Below, piece after piece: positions 1 through 8,748 of a stretch of DNA of 27,289 nucleotides. Source of the DNA: a virus; IMG/VR virus record IMGVR_UViG_3300020438_000220, positions 1 through 27,289 of that record; one strand, written 5' to 3'. The first letter of the stretch is position 1. The number at the start of each line of letters is the position of its first letter. The notes below the pieces were generated by a model that ran no database searches, was not told where the DNA came from, and worked only from the letters and a program-made list of their open reading frames with translations. The position numbers and the translations under genes were made by a program.

Positions 1-149
1 GGGTTATTTTCTACAATCAAGAACTCTATTTGAGAAAGAAGATCTCTTCTTCCGTTATAAATAAGTTCCTTAACAATGCCTTGAATTGTAAAGTATACCC
101 CGTCATAATCAGAGTAGTGTGCCATTCCTATGGTTAGCTTTTTGTCCAT
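1..149 (-). CDS. Glycosyltransferase family 2, N-terminal fragment (cut by window edge)
   Basis: The minus strand reads from an ATG at 149 and runs off the left edge, giving about 49 residues. The segment LTIGMAHYSDYDGVYFTIQ is typical of the first beta strand and nucleotide-sugar-binding turn of GT-A fold family 2 glycosyltransferases, which move a sugar from a nucleotide donor to an acceptor. A strong ribosome site (AGGAG) lies at 156-160. A GTGTATAAT late promoter motif at 183-191 would give it a leader of about 25 nt, so it may start its own late transcript. It follows the fibre genes, so it could modify virion proteins or a host glycan. The acceptor cannot be judged because the rest of the gene is missing. 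Confidence 0.75.
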   Translation of the reverse strand, partial: MDKKLTIGMAHYSDYDGVYFTIQGIVKELIYNGRRDLLSQIEFLIVENN

Positions 150-182
150 TTTGTTCTCCTAAAGTCCTAGAATTATCAATAT

Positions 183-191
183 ATTATACAC
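183..191 (-). promoter_or_regulatory. Putative late promoter, GTGTATAAT
   Basis: The minus strand reads GTGTATAAT in the 43-bp gap between the Cys-rich fibre gene and the glycosyltransferase. The same 9-mer occurs exactly at 7104-7112, 10240-10248 and 12350-12358. There is no -35 hexamer at the expected distance. Confidence 0.6.
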
Positions 192-192
192 A

Positions 193-2190
193 TTAAGGGG
201 AGTATCCTCCACCAACACCAGAAGAAGGGGCGGGTGTAGTAGTAGTCGTAGCGCTTTCGCCGCCACCGGGATCGCTTGGGTCATCACCACCCGGATCGCC
301 CGGACCTTCTGTGGTGGTTGTGCTATCATCGCCCGGATCGTCCGGACCTTCTGTGGTGGTTGTGTCATCACCGCCCGGATCGTCCGGACCTTCTGTGGTG
401 GTTGTGCTATCATCGCTCGTTCCGCAAGGACTTGAGTCACACGAAACATCTTTGTGCCACTGCGCTTCACAGCCAGCGCCATCAATCATCTCCCAACAAC
501 CTGCTCCACAGTTAGAGTTTGTCACATCGTCAGTGCAACCCCACTCTCCGTATACTGTATTGTCTGGCCACCCGCTGAAACTTCGTACACAGCAAGCTCC
601 GAGTCCCTCACTATTGGCGCAACATGGACAGTCGGTATCAGTTGCTGTAACTGACCACTTTCTGCTTGGAGGCCCGGCACAAGCGCCTAGAGCGTCCGGA
701 TTCTGTGATTCGTCGTTTGTGAAGGTGCCTTGACAAGTCTCAAGAGAATGAGACCAACGTTCAGGATCATCTGCTAACTTAGAGCCATCGCAAGTAATTA
801 TCACCGTCCACTCGTCCCCACACTCAGCAGCTCCCGTTTTTGTGTATGTAACGGTTTGAGTGCAGCTTGTAACATTTTCGTCTGCGGCCACATAGACACC
901 ACCATCGGTAAAAATGTAATCGCAATCACCACTTACACCAAGGCCAAACTTCAAGTACGCTGTGTCTGGACATTGACAAGGGCAAGCTGTAGTAGTAATC
1001 TCAGGAGGGGAGAGGGTAGTAGTAGTCGAGAAAGGAGCAGGAGTCGTAGTTGGGGCCGAAGTAGTAGTCGTTGTCGTTGGGGGAGCCGAAGTAGTTGTAG
1101 TAGTTGTACCTGCGCAAGGTTCATAAAGCTCTGGGCAGCAACAGCAACAGCCAACAGGGGCGTTGCAAAATACCTCTACCACACTGCCATCAAAAGTGCT
1201 ACAGCACTCCAGTCTCTCTCCGGATTCCTCAACCATTTTGCACCCACCAACCTCAAGACAAAAAACATCACCACTGGTTGTTTTTCCACAGTTTTCAAGA
1301 GGTCCATTTAAGCAATCCGGACAGTCTGGGGCTATCGTAGTGGTAGTTGTAGTTGGGGCCGAAGTAGTAGTCGTTGTCGATGAGCAGTCAAGATCACCGC
1401 ATGAAGCGCCTTGATGAAACTTGTGTTCTATATTTTGACACGAACCTCTTGTTCGAGAATCTTCGCAACCTTGATAACCTCCACCGGGGTTGAAGCTACA
1501 ACAGGCTCCTACACATGGACTATTTCCAGCAGCGTTGCAAGATGTTTCTAAACAAACTCCACCAATAGCTTCACAAGAGGCGCAATCTAGAGCGTCAACA
1601 CAATCAGCTCCAAGGCAACAACCAATTGGAGGAAGAGTAGTAGTGGTAGGGCAGGGTAGGGAAACGCATAAATTAGAGCCTAACGCCCAGTCAGAACTTT
1701 CTGTACAATCTCCCTGTACCATGCAGTCAGCAAAGGTCATGTTCTCAACACACCTATAATACTTGCCGTTAGCGCCAGTTCTGCATATACAACATCTTCC
1801 AAGCGGAGCGGAAGTCGTAGTCGCTGCCGGAACGCAGTTAGTGTTACAATCAGCGATATTGCTAAACAAGCTAATAGCATTAGTGCTAGTAAATCCGGCG
1901 GCGATACAATCTTGTAATCTTTCGTCTGGATGACCGTCGTCTACTATACATCCCAGCTTAGTTGATGCGCCTGTAACTGGATTGTCGTATCGGCAGCACA
2001 CGACAGGTTCTGCATCAGGACAAGTAATCTGAGCGCACGTCTGATTAAGAAAAAAACTAGAACATTCTTTTACTAGGCAATCTCCGGGAGTAAGATAATC
2101 TGTGCAGGTAGAGGTGCCGCAATCGTGGCAGCAAGCTCCTGAAGGTGCTGGTGGAGGTGTAACTCCATCGCATTGACAGCACTGTGTCAT
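193..2190 (-). CDS. Cys-rich, Thr-rich modular fibre-like protein
   Basis: 665 residues starting with MTQCCQCDG, with AGGAG about 9 nt upstream of the ATG. The protein alternates small cysteine-dense modules (each opening with a GACC/RCC/GCC-type motif and holding 6-8 cysteines) with threonine-proline linkers such as TTTTTTSAP. The C-terminal 70 residues are a low-complexity tail with repeats of STTTTEGPDDPGGDD type. The modules look disulphide-bonded or metal-binding and the linkers look like extended stalks, so a virion-surface fibre or decoration fits. It lies after two fibre genes in the late block. No enzymatic domain is visible. Similar GACC-type repeats occur in secreted bacterial proteins, including planctomycete ones, but this does not settle the host. 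The structural role is inferred from context and composition. Confidence 0.75.
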   Translation of the reverse strand: MTQCCQCDGVTPPPAPSGACCHDCGTSTCTDYLTPGDCLVKECSSFFLNQTCAQITCPDAEPVVCCRYDNPVTGASTKLGCIVDDGHPDERLQDCIAAGFTSTNAISLFSNIADCNTNCVPAATTTSAPLGRCCICRTGANGKYYRCVENMTFADCMVQGDCTESSDWALGSNLCVSLPCPTTTTLPPIGCCLGADCVDALDCASCEAIGGVCLETSCNAAGNSPCVGACCSFNPGGGYQGCEDSRTRGSCQNIEHKFHQGASCGDLDCSSTTTTTSAPTTTTTTIAPDCPDCLNGPLENCGKTTSGDVFCLEVGGCKMVEESGERLECCSTFDGSVVEVFCNAPVGCCCCCPELYEPCAGTTTTTTSAPPTTTTTTSAPTTTPAPFSTTTTLSPPEITTTACPCQCPDTAYLKFGLGVSGDCDYIFTDGGVYVAADENVTSCTQTVTYTKTGAAECGDEWTVIITCDGSKLADDPERWSHSLETCQGTFTNDESQNPDALGACAGPPSRKWSVTATDTDCPCCANSEGLGACCVRSFSGWPDNTVYGEWGCTDDVTNSNCGAGCWEMIDGAGCEAQWHKDVSCDSSPCGTSDDSTTTTEGPDDPGGDDTTTTEGPDDPGDDSTTTTEGPGDPGGDDPSDPGGGESATTTTTPAPSSGVGGGYSP
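281..409. repeat. Tandem repeat inside the Cys/Thr-rich gene (45/39/45 bp units)
   Basis: Three near-identical units at 281-325, 326-364 and 365-409. Each ends in a block containing CGGACCTTCTGTGGTGGTTG. They encode the acidic STTTTEGPDDPG repeats near the C-terminus. The middle unit is 6 bp shorter but keeps the frame, as expected if unit number changes by slippage or recombination. Confidence 0.9.
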
Positions 2191-2208
2191 TACAAACTCC
2201 TAATGTTG

Positions 2209-4845
2209 TTAAGCCCCAGAGCAACTTACGTAAACAGGTCTATTTTCTCCGTTTACCCTGTTGGTCACAACAAATGCCGCCCCACCAGTAGCTCCTTCAC
2301 CGTGAATGTTTAGTTTTGAGTCTCTGTTTGTTACCCATATCAATGTGTCGGTAGAGAAACCGTTGTCGTAAGTCCTTGTTCTCATTAATCCGCTAGCGGG
2401 GGAAGTGTAACTACTTGGAGCATATATGTAATCAACCATAAATCCTTCATACTGACCAAACCAAGCCTCTGTTCCCTGTTCATCTCTTCTTATATAATCT
2501 CCAGAAGCTGTAGTTCTGGCTACGACCAAATCGTTGTTAGCCCAGCTCTGAACATCCTCCGTGTCTCCGTGTCCAGTTAATCCCGTGTCTCTTCTTACTT
2601 CAAGAGGGGCTTGAGGAGACAGTCTAGCATCTCCTATAGAGATCATTCTTGTACCATGATTACCAGCGATAACATTTTGTATATTTATTCTTGAGTTTAC
2701 ATTTCCACTAGCGTAAAATAGTCTTTGGTTGCTATCCAGACCCGTGACAATTTCTATATTGTTATTACCGTGTAAAGAGTCGTGTCCCGGAGTGTCTTCT
2801 CCATTTAGGGCGTGCTCTCCTATGCCTAAACAGTTTCTATTGCCAGAAGCATTTAGTCCAGCGCTGGAACCTATGAATACGGAGTCAGAAGATGAATCAG
2901 CATTATTACCGGCGTTGGTTCCAATAGAGATAGTGTTTTCTAGACCATCAGCGTCATAACCAGCTCGATAACCAATGAACACAGGGGCGGTATCTGTTGC
3001 TAGGTTTGTGTTAGGAACAGTACTGTAAGCTCCAGCTTCTTGACCTAAGAATACACCGTTTTTCCAACCTGTAGCTTCTACACCTACTCCACATCCAATA
3101 AAGACCATTCCTGAATTATTTACTGTGTCAATATTGATCTCTGAGCCAACGTCTGCGAATAGCATATTGCAATTATCAGCAACACTAGCATAACCGCTAG
3201 AGACATATGCCGCGAGAGAGTCTATACTCATCTTGCCAACAGATCTACTGCTTCCTGAAGGAACTTCTAATGGTAAATAGCTAGCACTGGTATCTATCTG
3301 GGGCGTAAGAGAAGCGGCCATAGAAAGATCTGTGTAGTCTAGCACAAAGTGGGTCTGGGTAGACGAAGTTCTTTTTCCAACTCCGGAGGTAGCTGCTATG
3401 CTTATATCTGAAGCAGAGTCCAAAGCAGTTCCGTTTGCAAACCTGATAGTACCTAAAAGTCTTAAGTCTCCACTTATAGCCACATAAGGAGTGGGGTTTG
3501 TAGGAAGATTCCAAGAAGGAGATATTGTAGGAACTTCTCCGCTAGGAACAAAGTCTACAAGCGATTGACTTGAGCCAAACCTATTTTCAAACCTTAAAGA
3601 AGCCATGCCTTTATGCTGTAGGGAAGAAGCGTTGTCCCTGAATACTATTTGTCCAACATTGGTAGTACCTATATCATAGGTAACTTCTTCCGCCTCTGTC
3701 AAGGCTGTATAAAAAGTATTGTTGCTACTGTTAACCCTTAACATTGCTTGGTGGTTTGATACAGACTTAACGGAAAGGAATCTATTAGATTCTATTGATC
3801 CACCAAGTCCAGCTTGAATTACTGGGTCTTCGCCGTATCCTATCAGCATTCTGTAGTCACTGTCCATCGTATCAAACTCGATGTCTTGACCAATTAATAC
3901 TAAATTGTTATAGGTGTTGCCCTGATGTAATGATTCTCCCGCTTCAGGGGTTATAAGGTTAGAACCAATTAGTATAGAATTACTAGAATCTCTGTGTGTA
4001 AGGTTGCTTTCACCTATAATTACATTTCTTGCACCTGCCTTTAATCCACTACCGGCAGCGTAACCTATTAAGGTGTTCTTCGATCCCGTCGTTAAGTTCC
4101 AACCTCCAGCATATCCGTATATAGTATTATATTGAAGACTAGTGTTTTCTGAGCATGACCATTCAGAAAAAGGCGCAAATCTTCCAGCATAGGTGTTAAA
4201 TCTATCGTCTGTCTCAACAAGGCCTGTCGGATGAGATAAATTGAATTCATTATTTGCGTCGTCTAAGAAGAAGAAACTTTGCCTGTCAGAGCATCCCCTG
4301 TCTGGTCTTGCGTAGATTTTACCAAACCCAAACGTACTAACAGGGCGGGTGGACTGCTCCTTCATGGCTATAGTGCCACTATTTGTAGTACCTTCGTGAA
4401 AAACAGTTAGCGGAGAGTTGGGAGTAAATCTTCTAGAACCCCTAAGCTTTGTCGTTCCGATACCTACAAAGTTATTGCTGGTTACAGACAGAAATCCAGA
4501 CTCTACGCCTCCGCAACCACTTGGTTTCATCGTAGATAAATCTATATAGTTAGTTATCGGAGAATAAGATAACTGTAGTCCGGAAGCTCTAGTATTACCG
4601 TTAGCCAGTATCTGCAAAGAACTTACACTTGAATCTGTACTGGCAAACCTAACGGCAGACTCTCCAGAAGTCTGTATATTAAAGATAGTCTCTGGAAGCA
4701 CCGGATGCTCATTTTCTGCATGGGGGATATTTGTTATACCTACCAAGCCAGATTGAGATCTGGTAAATCCATTCCTCATAACCGTCAGAGCTTCAAGTAT
4801 CTCGCTTTGACCATCATGTACGTGTAGTGAAAATCTATCTTTCAT
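2209..4845 (-). CDS. Large tail fibre / adhesin-like structural protein
   Basis: 878 residues. Two clusters of short repeats of the form NxxxIGxxAG occur. One is near residues 245-330 (NTLIGYAAG, NVIIGESNL, NSILIGSNL, NLVLIGQ). The other is near 585-680 (MVFIGCGVG, GVFLGQEAG, PVFIGYRAG, TISIGTNAG, SVFIGSSAG). Such repeats resemble the stacked turns of beta-roll or beta-helix adhesin heads (YadA-like) and phage fibres, normally trimeric. The rest is rich in Ser, Asn, Gly and Thr with little charge, typical of fibre shafts. It sits between two other fibre-type genes. Translation starts at ATG 4845 behind a modest AAAAAGG site. It probably binds a host surface structure. No C-terminal peptidase-chaperone domain is visible. 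Confidence 0.75.
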   Translation of the reverse strand: MKDRFSLHVHDGQSEILEALTVMRNGFTRSQSGLVGITNIPHAENEHPVLPETIFNIQTSGESAVRFASTDSSVSSLQILANGNTRASGLQLSYSPITNYIDLSTMKPSGCGGVESGFLSVTSNNFVGIGTTKLRGSRRFTPNSPLTVFHEGTTNSGTIAMKEQSTRPVSTFGFGKIYARPDRGCSDRQSFFFLDDANNEFNLSHPTGLVETDDRFNTYAGRFAPFSEWSCSENTSLQYNTIYGYAGGWNLTTGSKNTLIGYAAGSGLKAGARNVIIGESNLTHRDSSNSILIGSNLITPEAGESLHQGNTYNNLVLIGQDIEFDTMDSDYRMLIGYGEDPVIQAGLGGSIESNRFLSVKSVSNHQAMLRVNSSNNTFYTALTEAEEVTYDIGTTNVGQIVFRDNASSLQHKGMASLRFENRFGSSQSLVDFVPSGEVPTISPSWNLPTNPTPYVAISGDLRLLGTIRFANGTALDSASDISIAATSGVGKRTSSTQTHFVLDYTDLSMAASLTPQIDTSASYLPLEVPSGSSRSVGKMSIDSLAAYVSSGYASVADNCNMLFADVGSEINIDTVNNSGMVFIGCGVGVEATGWKNGVFLGQEAGAYSTVPNTNLATDTAPVFIGYRAGYDADGLENTISIGTNAGNNADSSSDSVFIGSSAGLNASGNRNCLGIGEHALNGEDTPGHDSLHGNNNIEIVTGLDSNQRLFYASGNVNSRINIQNVIAGNHGTRMISIGDARLSPQAPLEVRRDTGLTGHGDTEDVQSWANNDLVVARTTASGDYIRRDEQGTEAWFGQYEGFMVDYIYAPSSYTSPASGLMRTRTYDNGFSTDTLIWVTNRDSKLNIHGEGATGGAAFVVTNRVNGENRPVYVSCSGA

Positions 4846-4869
4846 CTAATATACCTTTTTATTATTATC

Positions 4870-6534
4870 CTATGGACTAGCCGAAGGGTCTGAAGAAGTG
4901 TCTGATGGATCAGAAGCTTGAGGAGAGCCGCCATCGTCACAGGTGGTTCCTAGCTTATCCATTTCGTCATGGTAAACCCAGCTAAACCCCCTCAAAGTGG
5001 CACAGCTTTTTACTCTAGAAGCGAACTGGCTTGAAATTTTTACGCCCGAATCTACGCTTCCAAAAAGAACAGATAAATCGTGACCGCTTGGGTTTCCATC
5101 AATCAAATGGTCTCCTGAAGCTGACAGGAAGTCAAAATCTTTATTGCAATAACCGCTGTCTATGATACCTAGAGGGCCAAAGCCTAAGAGGTTTTTTGAA
5201 GTTTGAAAGTCTGTTCTAACGCCAACGCCAAAGCATCCGCTCTGGGTAACTAATGACAGTCTATCTCGTGGCCCTAAGACTCTCTCGGTTTGTACGTGTC
5301 TTCCAGACATTACTTCTAGAGAGACATTTGACTGCCATCTTGCCCTTGAGTAATGATCGTCTACTTCTAAAGCGCAAGACTTTATTGTTGTGTCTGGGTG
5401 TCTGAATAAAAATTTGTAGTCTCTCTGATAATCAGAGCCGCTGGAATGTATTTCAAAACCTCCACCATCAATAGCTTCGTCACTAAGAAAACCGCATAAA
5501 GCATCATTGTGGAAGCCAGAATCGTCCGCATCGCAGAAACCGCTAGTGGCTAAGTGTAAGGTTTTACAGTCGTAAAGACATTCGTTTATATGATTGTAGT
5601 TTACGTCGTTTGCATGAAGCTGTCCGCTAATAACTACGTCGTTAAACCACCCGTCCCATTTAAGATTTCTATGACCTAAAGACCATATGGCGTTTTCATC
5701 TGGGACTACATGACCTTTTATGGTCATTACACCTTGATCTCCAGAAGGGGCTTGTGTATCTACACCAATTTTCCCTCCTGAAAAATGTATAATTTCGTTT
5801 ACAGAACCCCAAGCGTATTTTGAACTTCCAACATTTCCAACACCGCTAATCAAGGGTGTTATATCTCCAGAAACTTGTAGGGTTCCGCCGTCAATATGCG
5901 TAGAAGGAACTGCAACCCCCAGTCTTAGGTTGTCAAGTTCGCCATATAAAAGAGGGTTCTTATTTCCGGAAAGTGAGATGTCGCAAGTATGATCTTGATC
6001 GAATCCCGGATAAGAGCCTAAATAAAACCTATTATTGTTATTTCCTGATGCGTAAAAGGCAGCCCCGTGACCTATAGCTATATTGAAATCGCCATGCTTG
6101 TTGGTCATAAGGGCGAAGTTACCTATGCCTACATTGCCTGAACCATTGACATTTCCTGCTAACGCATTATAACCAACGCTTACATTGTGCGAACCTTGCA
6201 GGTTGCAACCAAGTGCATACGAACCAACAGCAGTATTTCCACTGCTGGAATAGTTAGCCCCTAAAGCATAATAGCCGTAAGCTGTATTGTCAATACTAAG
6301 CCTGTTGGCTAAATTTAATTTACCTAAAGCGGCATCTCCACCCCTAGTAGTCCTGTAATCAGGCGAGGCGAAGTTAGTTGTAGTTATTTTCTTTCCATCC
6401 AAGAATAAATGAACAGAATCTATTAGGTCTACCAAACTCTCTCTAAGATCTTCTGGAGAAATCTGTTGAGTAGAGTTGTCAGGTAATAAACCCTGTATTT
6501 TTGTTAAATACTCAGACTTGGATAAAACAGTCAT
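4870..6534 (-). CDS. Tail fibre protein with NTAxGxxAL repeats
   Basis: 554 residues. The first 50 residues are helical (EYLTKIQGLLPD, LRESLVDLIDSV) and could be the virion-attachment part. Residues 82-162 hold five copies of a repeat of about 20 residues (NTAYGYYALG, NTAVGSYALG, NVSVGYNALAG, NVGIGNFAL, NIAIGHGA), the classic beta-roll repeat of phage fibres and trimeric adhesins. Residues about 200-320 alternate SGDI/SGVGNVG strands as in fibre shafts. The end is a short Asp/Ser/Pro tail resembling that of the Cys-rich fibre. Start: AAAGG 8-9 nt before the ATG. Together with its larger neighbour it forms the host-recognition apparatus. Confidence 0.8.
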   Translation of the reverse strand: MTVLSKSEYLTKIQGLLPDNSTQQISPEDLRESLVDLIDSVHLFLDGKKITTTNFASPDYRTTRGGDAALGKLNLANRLSIDNTAYGYYALGANYSSSGNTAVGSYALGCNLQGSHNVSVGYNALAGNVNGSGNVGIGNFALMTNKHGDFNIAIGHGAAFYASGNNNNRFYLGSYPGFDQDHTCDISLSGNKNPLLYGELDNLRLGVAVPSTHIDGGTLQVSGDITPLISGVGNVGSSKYAWGSVNEIIHFSGGKIGVDTQAPSGDQGVMTIKGHVVPDENAIWSLGHRNLKWDGWFNDVVISGQLHANDVNYNHINECLYDCKTLHLATSGFCDADDSGFHNDALCGFLSDEAIDGGGFEIHSSGSDYQRDYKFLFRHPDTTIKSCALEVDDHYSRARWQSNVSLEVMSGRHVQTERVLGPRDRLSLVTQSGCFGVGVRTDFQTSKNLLGFGPLGIIDSGYCNKDFDFLSASGDHLIDGNPSGHDLSVLFGSVDSGVKISSQFASRVKSCATLRGFSWVYHDEMDKLGTTCDDGGSPQASDPSDTSSDPSASP

Positions 6535-6552
6535 TTAAATAACCTTTATTAT

Positions 6553-7056
6553 TTATTTAAAGCTAATTTGCAAGGTCGATACATCAAACTTAACAGTATC
6601 TCCAGTATATATAACGCGGGGATTGTCAAGCTGGGCGTGCATTAATACATTACCAGTTCCGTATTCACCGGAATCAACAATAGCGATTCCAGATACCCAT
6701 CCCCAATCAACGAGCGCTGGAGAGCCATCGCCAGTATCAAACAAGAATGAATTAGTATTTTTAATTAGTCCGCTGCCTACTGCGTGGTCATCAGCATGAT
6801 ATGTCCAAACACCGTTTCCATCAGTAGAAGGGCTGCCAAGGTTTAGTCGTCTATAACCAGTATCGTTACCGTTAGCATCTCCAGAAGGTAATTCTTGAAA
6901 TGTTCCACCGTTTTTATACTGAGAAACGCCTGTATCTGAGTCGCTTGGAACACCACTGGTCAAAGCAATAGCCAAATTAGTTGGCTTTGCAAAGGTTTCA
7001 CCCCTGAATATATGGTGTAAAAGTCCAGATTCTAAGTAATCTGATAAAGCTGCCAT
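6553..7056 (-). CDS. Small phage tail/fibre-associated structural protein
   Basis: 167 residues. The N-terminus MAALSDYLESGLLHHIFRG followed by PTNLAIALTSG matches a common family of small phage tail or fibre proteins (pattern xxDYLExxLLxHxFR..xYxxPTxxxVAL). The rest is predicted all-beta and ends in DTVKFDVSTLQISFK. It has an AGGAG site before ATG 7056, its own late promoter motif at 7104-7112, and the capsid terminator just upstream. It therefore appears to be the first gene of the tail-fibre transcript. Family membership rests on recognising this N-terminal pattern; the exact position in the virion is inferred. Confidence 0.7.
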   Translation of the reverse strand: MAALSDYLESGLLHHIFRGETFAKPTNLAIALTSGVPSDSDTGVSQYKNGGTFQELPSGDANGNDTGYRRLNLGSPSTDGNGVWTYHADDHAVGSGLIKNTNSFLFDTGDGSPALVDWGWVSGIAIVDSGEYGTGNVLMHAQLDNPRVIYTGDTVKFDVSTLQISFK

Positions 7057-7103
7057 AGTTAAACTCCTAGTAAAGTCCTTAAAACAAGGTTTTATTATAT
7101 ACT

Positions 7104-7112
7104 ATTATACAC
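7104..7112 (-). promoter_or_regulatory. Putative late promoter, GTGTATAAT
   Basis: An exact copy of the 9-mer, directly after the capsid terminator and about 48 nt upstream of the small tail protein start. There is no TTGACA-like box 16-18 bp upstream. Its place just behind a terminator is where a promoter for the fibre unit is needed. Confidence 0.65.
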
Positions 7113-7148
7113 AAAAAAGGGCCACTCTCAAAGAAATGAAAGTGACCC
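7113..7148 (-). terminator. Rho-independent terminator after the capsid gene
   Basis: On the minus strand GGGTCACT pairs with AGTGGCCC (one G-T pair, loop of about 14 nt), followed at once by six T. It lies about 30 bp past the capsid stop and would end the packaging/head transcript. Confidence 0.85.
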
Positions 7149-7179
7149 TCTTATTGTAGCGGTTAGCTTCTAGGTGATA

Positions 7180-8193
7180 CTAGAACGAGCCAAGAATGAC
7201 CCGTCTGTTATCAAGAACGCCAAATCCAAGTTCAGCGAATCCGTAGTAACCAGCTCTCTGCTGACGATGAAGTGTAGGATCTTCAAAGATTTCTACATTC
7301 TGTTTCATTGGCATGATGAAGCTATCATTAGCGCCTTGATCAAGACCAACAACAAGTTCTACGTCAGAACCTTCAAGAGAACCGCCAAGACCGTCTGATG
7401 CTGTGAAGAAAGTCTGGTATTCTTGACCTTCACCAAGCTCATCAAGATCGTGCAAATTCACACCAAAGATACGTGTGATAGGAGCACCACCTTCAGTAGC
7501 GGTGTAGATTTCTCGACGAGTAACTTCGTCAATCTGGTCAAGTCCCCAGTTTCTTACATCCTCAAGAGCCTCTGGAGAGACGTAGAGGTCAGTAAGACGG
7601 CCACGATTGGCTGATCCAGTGTTACCGCCAGCATTTCTGCGCATAACAGTCTGCATCAATGAGACCAATCGCTTGCTAAACATTCCAGCGGTGGCATCGC
7701 CATCGTAAACCAAAATGTTTCGGTCAACGCCTGCTGCAAGAAGTGTGTGCCAACCGTCATCGTTCATTTTCTTAACGAAGCCAGCTTCCAACACCTGCAT
7801 AGCACGACCAACAATATCCCAACGAGCTTCACGAGCATAACGAAGCAAGTAGTCGATGCTACTTGTGATGCTGTAGGTTGGGATCATGACATAGTCGCTT
7901 TCGACCGCACGTTCCGGTACGCGACCATGACCCGGATTGGTGTAAGCTACGTGCTCACCTTCAAGTCCGGGAGAGATCAAGTCAAGAGGGTACTCGGTAG
8001 AGGCTCCCGGCTCGACATTAATCGTTTCAAAAATATTACCAAGAATATTGCCTACGAGAACACCTTTACGTAAAGGTAGCTCAAGAGCTTTGGCAAATTC
8101 TCTTTGGGCAGCATAAGCAACGTTTTGGTCGCTATCGCCCGACTTCTTTAGCAATGAAATGAATTCATCACTAGGTCTTTCTGTAAGTGACAT
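7180..8193 (-). CDS. Major capsid protein (HK97 fold, predicted)
   Basis: 337 residues, close to the usual length of HK97-fold capsid proteins. Position in the order portal, protease-scaffold, decoration, capsid and the single strong terminator behind it support the call. The sequence is soluble, with a helical N-terminal stretch (residues about 5-50, AAQREFAKALELPLRK) and a long central helix (TSSIDYLLRYAREARWDIVGRA, split about residues 108-130). The C-terminal half is strand-rich and ends in a YYGFAELGFGVLDNRRV element that resembles the end of HK97-like capsids. A perfect AGGAGATATTAAC leader precedes the ATG. The short helical N-terminus may act as a delta-like segment removed by the upstream protease; that is an inference. 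Confidence 0.85.
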   Translation of the reverse strand: MSLTERPSDEFISLLKKSGDSDQNVAYAAQREFAKALELPLRKGVLVGNILGNIFETINVEPGASTEYPLDLISPGLEGEHVAYTNPGHGRVPERAVESDYVMIPTYSITSSIDYLLRYAREARWDIVGRAMQVLEAGFVKKMNDDGWHTLLAAGVDRNILVYDGDATAGMFSKRLVSLMQTVMRRNAGGNTGSANRGRLTDLYVSPEALEDVRNWGLDQIDEVTRREIYTATEGGAPITRIFGVNLHDLDELGEGQEYQTFFTASDGLGGSLEGSDVELVVGLDQGANDSFIMPMKQNVEIFEDPTLHRQQRAGYYGFAELGFGVLDNRRVILGSF

Positions 8194-8222
8194 GTTAATA
8201 TCTCCTTTAGGGGTTAGGGCGA

Positions 8223-8729
8223 TTATTGGCCGCGTGCGTTAGGAAGGTTAACGTAAACTTTCGCATAACCGTCAGCGTCTTTGCGGGACATAAAGCGTCC
8301 GATGCAAAGCTCTCCTGAAGCTGCTGCAAAACTGGTAGCATTACAAATGTGACCAGCCGTTCCGTCTACATCTACTGTAGAAGCAAAAGCTTCTTCACCA
8401 GCTTTAGGCGTGCCTTCGATATTACTTGTTACAATCCAACCACGAGTCAGAACGGTGACTTTGCCACCCTTTTGTACTTCGTCTTTGTATTGGTTGAGAT
8501 GGGTTCTAGTCAAATCTTTATTAACGACATCGTTAAGAAGGATACCGACTGGAACATCAGTTGCGGTTGCTTTCGCATATTTTACGAGGTTTTCGCCCTG
8601 ATCCAGTGCTGCACCAGATGCTTGACCTTGATCTGCCAAAACAACAACGCCACCACGAGTAGCTGTTCCTTCGTTATAGAAGAAGGAAATATCTGTTGAT
8701 TCTTCAAATCTATCTGCTTTAAGAGCCAT
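8223..8729 (-). CDS. Head decoration / stabilising protein (predicted)
   Basis: 168 residues, Gly/Ala/Val-rich, predicted mainly beta, without membrane segments. The segment VPVGILLNDVVNKDL followed by GKVTVLTRGWIVT is typical of small capsid-associated proteins encoded next to phage capsid genes. It lies between the protease-scaffold and the major capsid gene, the usual place for a lambda gpD or cement analogue. AGGAGAAT sits 7 nt before the ATG. It probably binds the outer head surface during expansion. The call rests on position and that segment rather than on a catalytic motif. Confidence 0.7.
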   Translation of the reverse strand: MALKADRFEESTDISFFYNEGTATRGGVVVLADQGQASGAALDQGENLVKYAKATATDVPVGILLNDVVNKDLTRTHLNQYKDEVQKGGKVTVLTRGWIVTSNIEGTPKAGEEAFASTVDVDGTAGHICNATSFAAASGELCIGRFMSRKDADGYAKVYVNLPNARGQ

Positions 8730-8748
8730 GATTTATTCTCCTGTTAAA

